A DNA stretch of 64,000 nt from Streptomyces chromofuscus (GTDB taxonomy: Bacteria > Actinomycetota > Actinomycetes > Streptomycetales > Streptomycetaceae), in the NCBI RefSeq assembly GCF_015160875.1, contig NZ_CP063374.1, positions 5,707,501-5,771,500 on the forward strand. The letters are read 5' to 3'. The position numbers and the translations under genes were made by a program. A model generated the notes under the pieces. It had not been told where the DNA came from. It searched no databases and was given only the letters and a program-made list of their open reading frames with translations. Positions 38,208 to 46,316 of this stretch are shown piece after piece. How positions within the stretch are numbered: position 1 is the first letter of the stretch; each line of letters starts with the position of its first letter.

Positions 38208-38900
38208 GTGCTCCAGCAACTGTTCACGCCGTCCGTCCAGCACACCCTCGACCTGATCGGCATCTTCGTCTTCGCCATCTCCGGCGCGCTGCTGGCCGTC
38301 CGCAAGAACTTCGACGTCTTCGGCATCGCCGTCCTCGCCGAGGTCACCGCGCTGGGCGGCGGGCTGTTCCGTGACCTGATCATCGGCGCCGTGCCCCCGG
38401 CCGCGTTCACGGACCTGGGGTACTTCGTCACCCCGCTGCTCGCCACCCTGCTGGTCTTCTTCCTCCACCCGCACGTGGAGCGCATCCAGGCCGGCGTGAA
38501 CGTCTTCGACGCGGCCGGCCTCGGCCTGTTCTGCGTGGCGGGCACCACGAAGGCCTACGAGTACGGGCTCGGCCTGCACGCCTCCGCGGCCCTCGGTCTC
38601 GCCACCGCGGTCGGCGGCGGCGTGCTGCGGGACGTGCTGGCCAACGAGGTGCCGTCGCTGCTGCGCTGGGACCGGGACCTGTACGCCGTCCCCGCCATCG
38701 TCGGTGCCGTGATGGTCGCCGTGTGCATCCGCTACGACGCCCTCAACCCGCTGACCAGCACACTCGCCGCCGCCACCGCCTTCGTCCTGCGGCTGCTGGC
38801 GATGCGCTTCCACTGGCGCGCGCCCCGGGCGTGGAACCGGCGCTCGACGGTGCGCGAGGAGGAGCCGCCCAGGCGGCCGACGGCAAAAGCTACCGCTTAG
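38208..38900 (+). CDS. TRIC/UPF0126-family cation channel membrane protein
   Basis: 230 residues, seven predicted hydrophobic helices in two similar halves. Each half has the family motif: FVFAISGALLAVRK then VTALGGGLFRDLIIG in the first, and LGLATAVGGGVLRDVLANEV in the second. This GGGxxRD pattern marks trimeric intracellular cation-channel relatives (formerly UPF0126), which conduct monovalent cations; glycine-related transport has been proposed for some bacterial members. The C-terminal ~30 residues are basic and cytoplasmic. GTG 38208 lies close to the preceding terminator. Monocistronic by position. Confidence 0.9.
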   Translation: MLQQLFTPSVQHTLDLIGIFVFAISGALLAVRKNFDVFGIAVLAEVTALGGGLFRDLIIGAVPPAAFTDLGYFVTPLLATLLVFFLHPHVERIQAGVNVFDAAGLGLFCVAGTTKAYEYGLGLHASAALGLATAVGGGVLRDVLANEVPSLLRWDRDLYAVPAIVGAVMVAVCIRYDALNPLTSTLAAATAFVLRLLAMRFHWRAPRAWNRRSTVREEEPPRRPTAKATA

Positions 38901-38925
38901 TAGCTAGTTGTTGTACGGTACCGCC

Positions 38926-39771
38926 ATGGCTCAGGCATCCCAGGCGACCATCGGCAGCAGCGAGTTCGACCGCGACACCGCCGTCACCCGGCGCTCCGAG
39001 GGCGTCTACGACATCGACCTCTCCGCCGGCTGGACCATCATCAGCGCCGTCAACGGCGGCTACCTCCTCGCCGTCCTGGGCCGCGCGCTCGCCGACGCCC
39101 TGCCGCACCCCGACCCGTTCACGATCTCCGCGCACTACCTGACCGCGTCCCGGCCGGGCCCCGCGGTCGTGCGCACCGACGTCGTCCGTACCGGCCGCAC
39201 CCTCTCCACCGGCCAGGCCTCGCTCTTCCAGTACGACGACCAGGGTCGTGAGACCGAGCGCATCCGCGTCCTCGCCTCCTACGGCGACCTCGGCGCCCTC
39301 CCCGACGACGTCCGCACCACCGCGCTGCCGCCCGCGCTCCCGCCGATGGAGCAGTGTTTCGGCCCCGAGGACGGGCCCGCTCCCGTCGACGGCAGCTCGG
39401 CGATCACCGAGCGGCTGATGCTGAAGCTCGACCCGGCCACCCTGGGCTGGGCGCTGGGCGCGCCCTCCGGCAAGGGGGAGATGCGGGCGTGGTTCGGCCT
39501 GAAGGACGGCCGTGACGCCGACCCGCTCTCCCTGCTGCTCGCCGTGGACGCCCTGCCGCCCACGGCCTTCGAACTCGGCATCTCCGGTTGGGTTCCGACG
39601 GTCGAACTCACCGTGCACGTGCGGTGCCGGCCGGCGCCGGGCCCGCTGCGCGTCTCCATCACCACCCGCAACCTGGCCGGCGGCTTCCTGGAGGAGGACG
39701 CCGAGGTGTGGGACAGCGCGGACCGCCTGGTGGCACAGTCCCGGCAACTGGCCCGGGTACGGCTCCGCTGA
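38926..39771 (+). CDS. Acyl-CoA thioesterase (double hot-dog fold, TesB-like)
   Basis: 281 residues forming two hot-dog domains: the first with SAVNGGYLLAVLGRALADAL and SAHYLTASRPGPAVVRTDVV, the second with AWFGLKDGRDADPLSLLLAV and ELTVHVRCRPAPGPLRV. Likely hydrolyses acyl-CoA. ATG 38926 is used, as homologous sequence begins there. Convergent with a TetR-family gene; an AGTTGTT element just upstream (38906-38912) resembles half of the TetR dyad, so it may be a regulated target. Substrate unknown. Confidence 0.85.
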   Translation: MAQASQATIGSSEFDRDTAVTRRSEGVYDIDLSAGWTIISAVNGGYLLAVLGRALADALPHPDPFTISAHYLTASRPGPAVVRTDVVRTGRTLSTGQASLFQYDDQGRETERIRVLASYGDLGALPDDVRTTALPPALPPMEQCFGPEDGPAPVDGSSAITERLMLKLDPATLGWALGAPSGKGEMRAWFGLKDGRDADPLSLLLAVDALPPTAFELGISGWVPTVELTVHVRCRPAPGPLRVSITTRNLAGGFLEEDAEVWDSADRLVAQSRQLARVRLR

Positions 39772-39833
39772 CGGCCGGTCGCGCGGCGGGGGCGCGTGCG
39801 GAACGGGAGCCGGTGGCCGGGGCGGCGTCTTGA

Positions 39834-40008
39834 GGACGGCGGCCTGCCGAGCGTACGGCTCACCGGCAGGGCGTCCTCGCCCGCGGCAGGGCGGGCAGGC
39901 GGGTCACGCTGAGGGCCGGGCGGGTGGTTGTGGCGGAGCCGGTGGTGCGACCACCGGTGGGCGGGACGGCGGCCTGCCGAGCGCACGGCCCGGCGGTCAG
40001 GCCGTCCC
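39834..40008. terminator. Paired hairpins sharing a 20-bp direct repeat between convergent genes
   Basis: The direct repeat GACGGCGGCCTGCCGAGCG occurs at 39835 and 39965, 130 bases apart. Copy 1 pairs with CGGCAGGGCGTCC to its right (to 39876). Copy 2 forms the stem GGGACGGC / GCCGTCCC (39963-40008). They probably terminate the thioesterase and TetR transcripts from either side. Confidence 0.6.
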
Positions 40009-40028
40009 AAAGCGGCGGGATCCGGCCA

Positions 40029-40652
40029 TCAGTCCAGCCAGTGCTCGCGGCCGATGCTGATCAGCCGTAGCCGGCGGGTCGCCGCCTGCGCGACCCGTTG
40101 TCGCTCCTCCTCGGAGCCGAGCGCCTCCAGGAAGAGCGAGGCCGTGACGAGCATCTGGTCGACGTACAGCCCCGCGAGCATCAGCAGATCGTCGTCGCTC
40201 CAGCCGTCGGCCGCGCGGTCCTTGGCCAGCTCGGCCTTCACCTCCTCGGTGAACAGGGCCAGTTGGCGGCGGATCGCCTCCCGCACCGGCTGCACCCCGC
40301 CGTGCTGCTCGCGGGCGATGAAGCGCACGTGGGCCGGGTGGGCCCTGACGTGACCGCCGATCAACTCCACGGCTCGGGTGATCCGTTCGTCGCTGTCCCC
40401 GGTCGTGGAGACGATCGTCCGGATCGTCGGGTGCAGGCTGCCCAGTGCCTCCTCGACCAGGGCCACGCCGAGGTCGGCGGTGGAGCGGAAGTGCCGGTAG
40501 AAGGCGGTCGGGGCGACTCCGACCGCGCGGGTGACCTCGCGCAGACCCAGACTGCTCAGGCTCTGCTCCTCCAGCAGTTCCAGCGCCGCGTCCAGGAGCG
40601 CTCGCCGGGTCTTCTGCTTCTGCGCCTGCCGGATGCCGAGGGTGTGACTCAT
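40029..40652 (-). CDS. TetR/AcrR-family transcriptional regulator
   Basis: 207 residues. N-terminal helix-turn-helix: RRALLDAALELLEEQSLSSL, then GLREVTRAVGVAPTAFYRHF (about residues 35-55), the standard TetR DNA-binding core. The C-terminal ligand domain (about 65-207) is helical, with conserved-looking ERITRAVELIGGHVRAHPAH. This arrangement is typical of FadR-like TetR regulators of lipid metabolism in actinobacteria, but the ligand cannot be inferred. ATG 40652. A palindrome lies directly upstream, pointing to autoregulation. Confidence 0.9.
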   Translation of the reverse strand: MSHTLGIRQAQKQKTRRALLDAALELLEEQSLSSLGLREVTRAVGVAPTAFYRHFRSTADLGVALVEEALGSLHPTIRTIVSTTGDSDERITRAVELIGGHVRAHPAHVRFIAREQHGGVQPVREAIRRQLALFTEEVKAELAKDRAADGWSDDDLLMLAGLYVDQMLVTASLFLEALGSEEERQRVAQAATRRLRLISIGREHWLD

Positions 40653-40658
40653 GCCATG

Positions 40659-40671
40659 CAGTTAACAACTG
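40659..40671. promoter_or_regulatory. Palindromic operator candidate for the TetR regulator
   Basis: CAGTTAACAACTG is a perfect inverted repeat (CAGTT / AACTG around AAC), ending seven bases from the tetR start codon. Its AACAACT half also appears, inverted, upstream of the thioesterase gene. Confidence 0.5.
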
Positions 40672-40768
40672 TTCTCTGCCGTTGGGAAGTCATGGGTCGC
40701 GCTAGGCTGGGCAGTCAGTGAACAAGTGTAACTACAAGCGTTCACCGAAGCAGAGGGGGACTCAACCC

Positions 40769-40936
40769 GTGCTTTTCCTGGTCGCAGCACTTCTCCTGCT
40801 CAGCGTGGCCATGGGCACCGTGGCCCACGCGCCGATCGGCTTCACCCTCGTCGCCGCCGCCGTGATCGCCGCCTGGCTCGGCATCTTCGCCCTCCGCGAG
40901 CGTCACGGCCGCCGACGCCGCACGCCGACCCACTGA
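40769..40936 (+). CDS. Small two-helix membrane protein
   Basis: 55 residues, almost entirely two hydrophobic helices (LFLVAALLLLSVAMGTV and FTLVAAAVIAAWLGIFAL) followed by a basic tail RERHGRRRRTPTH. GTG 40769 is chosen because GAGGGGGA lies eight bases upstream; an in-frame GTG at 40718 would add a polar N-terminus but has no ribosome-binding site. Divergent from tetR, 16 bases upstream of the next membrane-protein gene. No family recognised. Confidence 0.7.
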   Translation: MLFLVAALLLLSVAMGTVAHAPIGFTLVAAAVIAAWLGIFALRERHGRRRRTPTH

Positions 40937-40952
40937 CCGCCGGGAGCCCACC

Positions 40953-41219
40953 ATGCAGCTGACCGCACCGGCCGAGCGCCGCACCGGCATCCGTGACACC
41001 GACGGCATGGCCGTCGCCTCCTTCGTCCTCGGCCTCCTCGGCCTGCTCGTGCTCAACGTCTTCCTCGGCCCCATCGCCATCGCCCTGGCCGCCGTCGCCC
41101 TGTGGCGCGGCACCGACCGCCGCTTCCGCGCCTTCCTGGGCCTCGGCCTGGGCGTCGCGGACCTCGTGGTCCTGGCGGCGTTCATGCAGGCCGACAACTC
41201 GATCTCCTGGAGTTTCTAG
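40953..41219 (+). CDS. DUF4190-type small membrane protein
   Basis: 88 residues. A 17-residue polar start, then MAVASFVLGLLGLLVLNVFL, GPIAIALAAVALWRGTDRR and a third hydrophobic segment LGLGLGVADLVVLAAFM. The A-x-x-S-x-x-LG-x-LG ... GP-x-A-x-x-x-G pattern is that of DUF4190 membrane proteins, whose role is unknown. ATG 40953, 16 bases after the preceding small membrane-protein gene; GGGAG upstream. Probably co-transcribed with it. A tandem hairpin repeat follows. Confidence 0.78.
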   Translation: MQLTAPAERRTGIRDTDGMAVASFVLGLLGLLVLNVFLGPIAIALAAVALWRGTDRRFRAFLGLGLGVADLVVLAAFMQADNSISWSF

Positions 41220-41258
41220 GGGCACCCGCACCGGCCTCACGGGCGATTGTCCCGCGCG

Positions 41259-41403
41259 GCGAGGGCAGTCGTACCGCAGGGCGAGGGCGGTCGTACCGCA
41301 GGGCGAGGGCGGTCGTCCCGCGCGGCGAGGGCGGTCGTCCCGCGCGGCGAGGGCAGTCGTACCGCAGGGCGAGGGTGGTCGTCCCGCAGGGCGAGGGCGG
41401 TCC
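41259..41403 (+). repeat. 22-bp tandem repeat, six copies plus a partial
   Basis: Units of the form GCGAGGGCGGTCGTACCGCAGG begin at 41259, 41281, 41303, 41325, 41347 and 41369, with a partial at 41391. Units differ at a few positions. Several contain the hairpin GCGGT-CGT-ACCGC. The period is not a multiple of three and there are no spacers, so it is neither coding nor CRISPR. It lies between the DUF4190 gene and the cysteine desulfurase gene, in a gap of 343 bases. Confidence 0.93.
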
Positions 41404-41562
41404 CCTGCTCGAGCGAGGCCGGGAGTTCGGGGGCGCAGCGCTCGACGCCGGACGCGCCGCCACCCGGGCCGGCCGCCGTGCCGGCGGGACACGCAACCGG
41501 CCGCCGACGCCGGACCACCTCGCAACCGGCCAAGGGCCGCCGCGCGTAGAATCGGCGTCACC

Positions 41563-42726
41563 ATGGCATACCTCGACCACGCCGCGACCACCCCGATGCT
41601 CCCGGAGGCGGCAGAGGCACTGACCGCCCATCTGCGCAGTACGGGCAACGCCTCCTCCCTCCACGCATCCGGCCGCCAGGCCCGCCGCACCGTCGAGGAA
41701 GCCCGCGAAACCCTCGCGGAAGCCCTCGGCGCCCGCCCCAGCGAGGTCGTCTTCACCTCCGGCGGCACGGAGGCCGACAACCTCGCCGTCAAGGGCCTGT
41801 ACTGGTCCCGCCGCGCCTCCGACCCGGCCCGCACCCGGGTCCTCGCCAGCCCCGTCGAGCACCACGCCGTCCTGGACGCCGTCCACTGGCTCGGTGAACA
41901 CGAGGGCGCCACCGTCGAGTACCTCCCGGTCGACTCCCACGGCCGCGTCCACCCCGAGGCACTGCGCGAGGCCATCGCCCGCGACCCCGACGACGTCGCC
42001 CTCGCCACCGTCATGTGGGCGAACAACGAGATCGGCACGGTTCTGCCGATCCGTGAACTCGCCGAGACCGCGGCCGAGTTCGGCGTCCCCCTGCACTCCG
42101 ACGCCGTCCAGGCCTTCGGTCAGCTCCCGGTCGACTTCGCCGCCTCAGGCCTGGCCGCGATGACCGTCTCCGGCCACAAGATCGGCGGCCCCTACGGCAT
42201 CGGCGCGCTGCTCCTGGGCCGCGAGCACAGCCCCGTGCCCGTCCTGCACGGCGGCGGCCAGGAGCGCCACGTCCGCTCCGGCACCCTCGACGTCCCCGCC
42301 ATCGCCTCCTTCGCCGTCGCCGGCCGGCACGCCGCCGAGCACCGCGAGAAGTTCGCCCGCGAGATCGGCGCCCTGCGCGACGACCTGATCGACGTGGTCC
42401 GTACTGCGGTGCCGGACGCGGTCCTCGGCGGTGACCCGGTCCACCGCCTCCCGGCCAACGCCCACTTCACGTTCCCCGGCTGCGAGGGCGACTCCCTGCT
42501 GCTGCTCCTGGACGCCCAGGGCATCGAGTGCTCCACCGGCTCCGCCTGCACCGCCGGGGTCGCCCAGCCCAGCCATGTGCTGCTCGCCACCGGCACCGAC
42601 CCGGACCTGGCCCGCGGCACCCTCCGCTTCTCCCTCGGCCATACCTCCACCGCGGCCGACGTCGAGGCGGTCGCCAAGGCCATCGGCCCGGCGGTGGAAC
42701 GGGCTCGGGCGGCGGGGCTGACCTGA
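41563..42726 (+). CDS. Cysteine desulfurase (NifS/IscS-like)
   Basis: 387-residue PLP enzyme that takes sulfur from cysteine as an enzyme persulfide. Seen: N-terminal YLDHAATTPMLPEAAEAL, GGTEADNLAVKG, ATVMWANNEIGTVLPI, the PLP lysine in TVSGHKIGGPYGIGAL and the persulfide cysteine in ECSTGSACTAG. ATG 41563. The next plus-strand gene is mnmA, a tRNA thiolase that needs such sulfur, with a minus-strand amidase gene in between. The likely role is supplying sulfur to MnmA and/or iron-sulfur assembly. Confidence 0.94.
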   Translation: MAYLDHAATTPMLPEAAEALTAHLRSTGNASSLHASGRQARRTVEEARETLAEALGARPSEVVFTSGGTEADNLAVKGLYWSRRASDPARTRVLASPVEHHAVLDAVHWLGEHEGATVEYLPVDSHGRVHPEALREAIARDPDDVALATVMWANNEIGTVLPIRELAETAAEFGVPLHSDAVQAFGQLPVDFAASGLAAMTVSGHKIGGPYGIGALLLGREHSPVPVLHGGGQERHVRSGTLDVPAIASFAVAGRHAAEHREKFAREIGALRDDLIDVVRTAVPDAVLGGDPVHRLPANAHFTFPGCEGDSLLLLLDAQGIECSTGSACTAGVAQPSHVLLATGTDPDLARGTLRFSLGHTSTAADVEAVAKAIGPAVERARAAGLT

Positions 42727-42759
42727 GCCGACGCGGACCCCCGCTGACCTGAGCGCGCG

Positions 42760-43428
42760 TCAGGCAGGCGTCGAACCCGTGCCCGCCCGCCGTACCAGCC
42801 TCATGTACCGGTCCCAGTCCCAGTGCTCCCCGGGATCGGTGTGGTCGGTGCCCGGCACCTCCACGTGGCCGATGATGTGCTCGCGGTCGACGGGTATGCC
42901 GTACCGCGCGCATATCCCCGCCGTGAGGCGTGCGGACGCGGCGTACATCGCGTCCGTGAAGTCCTGCGGGCGGTCGACGAAGCCGGCGTGCTCGATGCCG
43001 ACGCTGCGTTCGTTGTACTCGCGGTTGCCCGCGTGGTACGCCACGTCCAGCTCGCGGATCATCTGCGTGATGTGGCCGTCGTCGCGGACGATGTAGTGCG
43101 ACGCCGCTCCGTGCCCCGGGTCCTGGAAGACCTGCACCGCGCTGTCGAAGCTGCCCTGGGTGACATGGACGATCACCATGTCGACCGTGTAGTCGGCCGG
43201 GCGGTCCGCCCGGCGCCAGTTCGCCGACGAGGCGGCCACCCAGCGCGCGCCCGTGTAGTCGACGGCTCCCTCCACCCGCGGCTTGTCCACCCCCGGGACC
43301 TGCCACCACATGCGCGACAGTTCGTCGCGCGCCAGCAGGGCACCCGTGCCCACCGCGGCCGCCGCCCCGCCGATGATCAGCGCCCGTCGTCCGATCCGCC
43401 GGTCCGGGCCGCCCTTCGTCTGCTCCAT
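42760..43428 (-). CDS. N-acetylmuramoyl-L-alanine amidase (Amidase_2), Tat-type signal
   Basis: 222 residues. N-terminal twin-arginine-like signal (RRIGRRALIIGGAAAAVGTG). Amidase_2 zinc fold: VIVHVTQGSF (first His ligand), SHYIVRDDGHITQMI, GIEHAGFVD and the C-terminal HIIGHVEVPGTDHTDPGEHW with the second His and the acidic ligand. Cleaves the bond between MurNAc and the stem peptide outside the membrane. ATG 43428, divergent from mnmA 61 bases away and convergent with the desulfurase gene. Compact, without a separate wall-binding domain. Confidence 0.92.
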   Translation of the reverse strand: MEQTKGGPDRRIGRRALIIGGAAAAVGTGALLARDELSRMWWQVPGVDKPRVEGAVDYTGARWVAASSANWRRADRPADYTVDMVIVHVTQGSFDSAVQVFQDPGHGAASHYIVRDDGHITQMIRELDVAYHAGNREYNERSVGIEHAGFVDRPQDFTDAMYAASARLTAGICARYGIPVDREHIIGHVEVPGTDHTDPGEHWDWDRYMRLVRRAGTGSTPA

Positions 43429-43489
43429 GTGATCGAGAACGGATACTCGCGGGCTGCGGTTCCCGCGCCCCCCGTACCCTGGAGGGGTT

Positions 43490-44620
43490 ATGACTGACAC
43501 CCCGCAGCGTTCCCGTCCCCTCCGCGTCCTCGCCGCCATGTCCGGCGGTGTCGACTCCGCCGTCGCCGCCGCCCGCGCGGCCGAGGCGGGCCACGACGTG
43601 ACCGGCGTCCACCTGGCGCTCTCCGCGAACCCGCAATCCTTCCGCACGGGCGCGCGGGGCTGCTGCACGATCGAGGACTCCCGCGACGCCCGCCGCGCCG
43701 CGGACGTCATCGGCATCCCGTTCTACGTGTGGGACCTCGCCGACCGCTTCCGCGAGGACGTCGTCGAGGACTTCGTCGCCGAGTACGAGGCGGGCCGCAC
43801 ACCCAACCCGTGCCTGCGCTGCAACGAGAAGATCAAGTTCGCCGCGCTGCTGGACAAGGCGCTGGCGCTGGGCTTCGACGCGGTCTGCACGGGCCACTAC
43901 GCGAAGGTCGTGACCCTGCCCGACGGCACCCGCGAACTGCACCGCGCCTCCGACATGGCCAAGGACCAGTCCTACGTCCTCGGTGTGCTGGACGACGAGC
44001 AGCTCGCGCACGCCATGTTCCCGCTCGGCGACACGCTCACCACGAAGGACGAGATCCGCGCCGAGGCCGAGCGGCGGGGCCTGGCGGTGGCCAAGAAGCC
44101 GGACTCCCACGACATCTGCTTCATCGCCGACGGCGACACGCAGGGCTTCCTGGCGAACCGGCTCGGCAGGGCGCAGGGCGACATCGTCGACGAGTCGGGC
44201 ACCAAGCTGGGCACCCACGAGGGGGCGTACGGCTTCACCATCGGCCAGCGCAAGGGCCTGCGGATCGGCACCCCGGCGCCCGACGGCAAGCCGCGCTACG
44301 TCCTCGACATCTCGCCGGTGGACAACACCGTCACCGTGGGACCCGCCGAGGCACTCGACGTCTCGGCGCTGACCGCGATCAAGCCCCGTTGGTGCGGCGC
44401 CGCCCCCAGCGGCCCCGGAACCTACACCGCCCAGCTGCGCGCCCACGGCGGCGAGACCGAGGTGACCGCCGAGCTCGTCGACGGGGAGCTGCGGGTGACC
44501 TTCACCGAGCCCGTCCGGGGCGTGGCCCCCGGCCAGGCGGTCGTCCTGTACGACGGCACGCGCGTGGTGGGTTCGGCGACGATCGCGTCCACCACGCGCG
44601 CGACGGTGGGCGTGGCCTGA
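43490..44620 (+). CDS. mnmA: tRNA-specific 2-thiouridylase MnmA
   Basis: 376 residues. PP-loop ATP pyrophosphatase motif LAAMSGGVDSAVAAARAAEA near the N-terminus, the tRNA/sulfur segment RTPNPCLRCNEKIKF with catalytic Cys, the second catalytic region PDSHDICFIADGDTQGFL, then GAYGFTIGQRKGLRIGTPAP and a beta-barrel C-terminal domain. Installs 2-thio on wobble uridine 34 of Lys, Glu and Gln tRNAs. ATG 43490 with GGAGGGGTT upstream. Its stop codon lies inside a perfect palindrome shared with the convergent next gene. Confidence 0.96.
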   Translation: MTDTPQRSRPLRVLAAMSGGVDSAVAAARAAEAGHDVTGVHLALSANPQSFRTGARGCCTIEDSRDARRAADVIGIPFYVWDLADRFREDVVEDFVAEYEAGRTPNPCLRCNEKIKFAALLDKALALGFDAVCTGHYAKVVTLPDGTRELHRASDMAKDQSYVLGVLDDEQLAHAMFPLGDTLTTKDEIRAEAERRGLAVAKKPDSHDICFIADGDTQGFLANRLGRAQGDIVDESGTKLGTHEGAYGFTIGQRKGLRIGTPAPDGKPRYVLDISPVDNTVTVGPAEALDVSALTAIKPRWCGAAPSGPGTYTAQLRAHGGETEVTAELVDGELRVTFTEPVRGVAPGQAVVLYDGTRVVGSATIASTTRATVGVA

Positions 44621-44639
44621 ACCGGCCGGTTCAGGCCAC
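44612..44639. terminator. 28-bp perfect palindrome holding both stop codons of two convergent genes
   Basis: The left arm GTGGCCTGAACCGG and its exact complement CCGGTTCAGGCCAC form a loopless palindrome. The mnmA TGA (44618-44620) and the TGA of the DUF427 gene (complement of 44631-44633) both fall within it, at mirror positions. Likely a bidirectional terminator. Confidence 0.75.
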
Positions 44640-44978
44640 CTCCACCTCGTAGAAGCACAGGTGGTCCTTGATCTCGCCCACGGCCGGCTTGGGATCCGGG
44701 TAGGCCCAGACGAGATCCCGCGCGTCCGGCAGGGACCAGTAGGACGCGGTGCCCTTGAAGGGACAGTGCGTGTGCGTCTCGGAGGGCGTCAGCAGGTCCA
44801 GCCGGACGTCCTGCGGCGGCAGGTAGTAGCGCACGGGACTGCCCGTCTCCCGCAGGACGAGGGGGCGGTCGCTCTCCGCGAGTACCTGACCGTCGTGGAC
44901 GACGCGCACGCGCTGCGTGCCCTGCTCGACGGTGATCGTGTGGCCTCGGGTCGTGTGGTCGTTCGTGTCCTGGGTCAT
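44631..44978 (-). CDS. DUF427-family protein
   Basis: 115-residue cytoplasmic single-domain protein. The family core is seen: HTITVEQGTQRVRVVHDGQV, VRYYLPPQDVRLDLL, THCPFKGTASYWSL and DLVWAYPDPKPAVGEIKDHL, CFYEVEV. Structures of this family show a small beta fold; function is not established. ATG 44978, divergent from the LOG-family gene by 50 bases. The C-terminus is set by a stop in the shared palindrome with mnmA. Confidence 0.9.
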   Translation of the reverse strand: MTQDTNDHTTRGHTITVEQGTQRVRVVHDGQVLAESDRPLVLRETGSPVRYYLPPQDVRLDLLTPSETHTHCPFKGTASYWSLPDARDLVWAYPDPKPAVGEIKDHLCFYEVEVA

Positions 44979-45028
44979 ACCGGGAAAGCGCTCGCGGGGC
45001 GCCCGTTCTTCCCACGTACGGTGTCCCC

Positions 45029-45568
45029 ATGAACATCTGCGTCTTCCTCTCCGCCGCCGACCTCGACGACCGTTACACGGGCCCCGCGCGCGAGTTCGCG
45101 AAGCTGCTGGGCAAGGGCGGGCACACGCTGGTGTGGGGCGGTTCGGACGTCGGGCTGATGAAGGTCGTCGCCGACGGCGTGCAGGAGGCGGGCGGGCGGC
45201 TCGTGGGCGTCTCCGTGGAGTTCCTGGCCGCGAAGGCCCGCCAGGGCGTCGACGAGATGGTGATCGCCCGGGACCTCGCCGAGCGCAAGAGGCTGCTGCT
45301 GGAGAAGTCCGACGCCGTGGTGATCATGGTGGGCGGCACCGGCACGCTGGACGAGGCCACCGAGATCCTGGAACTGAAGAAGCACGGCCACACCGAGAAG
45401 CCCGTCGTGCTGCTGAACACCGCGGGCTTCTACGACGGCCTGAAGGAGCAGTTCCGCCGCATGGAGGACGAGGGGTTCCTGCCCCGGCCACTGACCGACC
45501 TGGTGTTCTTCGCGGAGGAGCCGGTGGGGGCGCTGGCGTACCTGGAGGAGAGCCGGGGCGTGGCCTAA
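45029..45568 (+). CDS. LOG-family protein (TIGR00730 Rossmann fold; phosphoribohydrolase-like)
   Basis: 179 residues. Opens with ICVFLSAADLDDRYTGPARE, then HTLVWGGSDVGLMKVVADGV, the MVIARDLAERKRLLLEKSDA segment and the nucleotide-binding motif VGGTGTLDEATEIL. LOG proteins release the base from cytokinin-like AMP conjugates or other nucleotide 5'-monophosphates. The usual P-G-G-x-G-T-x-x-E is here V-G-G-T-G-T-L-D-E, with Glu kept. ATG 45029. Eighteen bases before the SDR gene; possibly co-transcribed. Confidence 0.88.
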   Translation: MNICVFLSAADLDDRYTGPAREFAKLLGKGGHTLVWGGSDVGLMKVVADGVQEAGGRLVGVSVEFLAAKARQGVDEMVIARDLAERKRLLLEKSDAVVIMVGGTGTLDEATEILELKKHGHTEKPVVLLNTAGFYDGLKEQFRRMEDEGFLPRPLTDLVFFAEEPVGALAYLEESRGVA

Positions 45569-45585
45569 ACTCCCGTGGTGCGAGC

Positions 45586-46284
45586 ATGGCGGGCATGGCT
45601 ACACATGTGATCACCGGGGCTGGTTCCGGCATCGGCGCGGCCGTGGCCCGCCGTCTGCACGCGCGCGGGGACGAGGTCGTGCTGCACGCGCGCGACGCCG
45701 GCCGCGCGAAGGAACTGGCGGCCGCCCTCCCCGGCGCCAGGACCCTCGTGGGCGACCTCGCCGACCCCGACAAGCTGAGCTGGGCGCTGTCCCACCAGGC
45801 GCTGCCCGACCGGGTGGACTCGCTGCTGCACATCGCCGGCGTGGTCGACCTGGGCCCGGTCGGCGACCTCACCCCCAAGACCTGGCGTCACCAGCTCAAC
45901 GTCAACCTCGTCGCCCCCGCCGAGCTCACCCGTCTCTTCCTGCCCCAGCTGCGTGCCGCGCGCGGCTACGTCGTGTTCGTGAACTCCGGTGCGGGCCTGA
46001 ACGCCCACGCCGACTGGTCCGCGTACGCGGCCTCCAAGCACGGCCTGAAGGCCCTCGCCGACTCCCTGCGCCACGAGGAGCACGCGCACGGCGTCCGGGT
46101 CACCTCCGTCTACCCCGGCCGCACGGCGAGCCCCATGCAGGCCAAGGTGCACCAGCAGGAGGGCAAGCAGTACGACCCCTCGCGGTGGATCGACCCGGAG
46201 TCCGTCGCCACGACCATCCTGATGGCCCTGGACCTGCCGCGGGACGCGGAGGTGAACGACCTGACGGTGCGCCCGGGGCGGTGA
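45586..46284 (+). CDS. Short-chain dehydrogenase/reductase
   Basis: 232 residues. Rossmann glycine motif ITGAGSGIGAAVARRL at the N-terminus, cofactor-side LVGDLAD, structural SLLHIAGVVD (NNAG-type position reads HIAG), the catalytic Ser in VFVNSGAGLN and YAASKHG with the active Tyr and Lys. Oxidises or reduces an unknown alcohol/ketone with NAD(P). Two ATGs (45586, 45595) are possible; the second starts directly at ATHVITGAGSG, and neither has a strong ribosome-binding site. Followed 32 bases later by the MetE-like gene. Confidence 0.9.
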   Translation: MAGMATHVITGAGSGIGAAVARRLHARGDEVVLHARDAGRAKELAAALPGARTLVGDLADPDKLSWALSHQALPDRVDSLLHIAGVVDLGPVGDLTPKTWRHQLNVNLVAPAELTRLFLPQLRAARGYVVFVNSGAGLNAHADWSAYAASKHGLKALADSLRHEEHAHGVRVTSVYPGRTASPMQAKVHQQEGKQYDPSRWIDPESVATTILMALDLPRDAEVNDLTVRPGR

Positions 46285-46316
46285 AACTCCCGGCGGTCGT
46301 TCCGTAGGCTGCCCGG

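Noticed and set aside
36612..38813. Minus-strand long open frame opposite the transporter ATPases and TRIC gene
   Set aside because: Antisense shadow crossing two unrelated genes and a terminator, without protein-like motifs.
41259..41403. CRISPR or coding repeat
   Set aside because: No spacers, and the 22-bp period is not a multiple of three.
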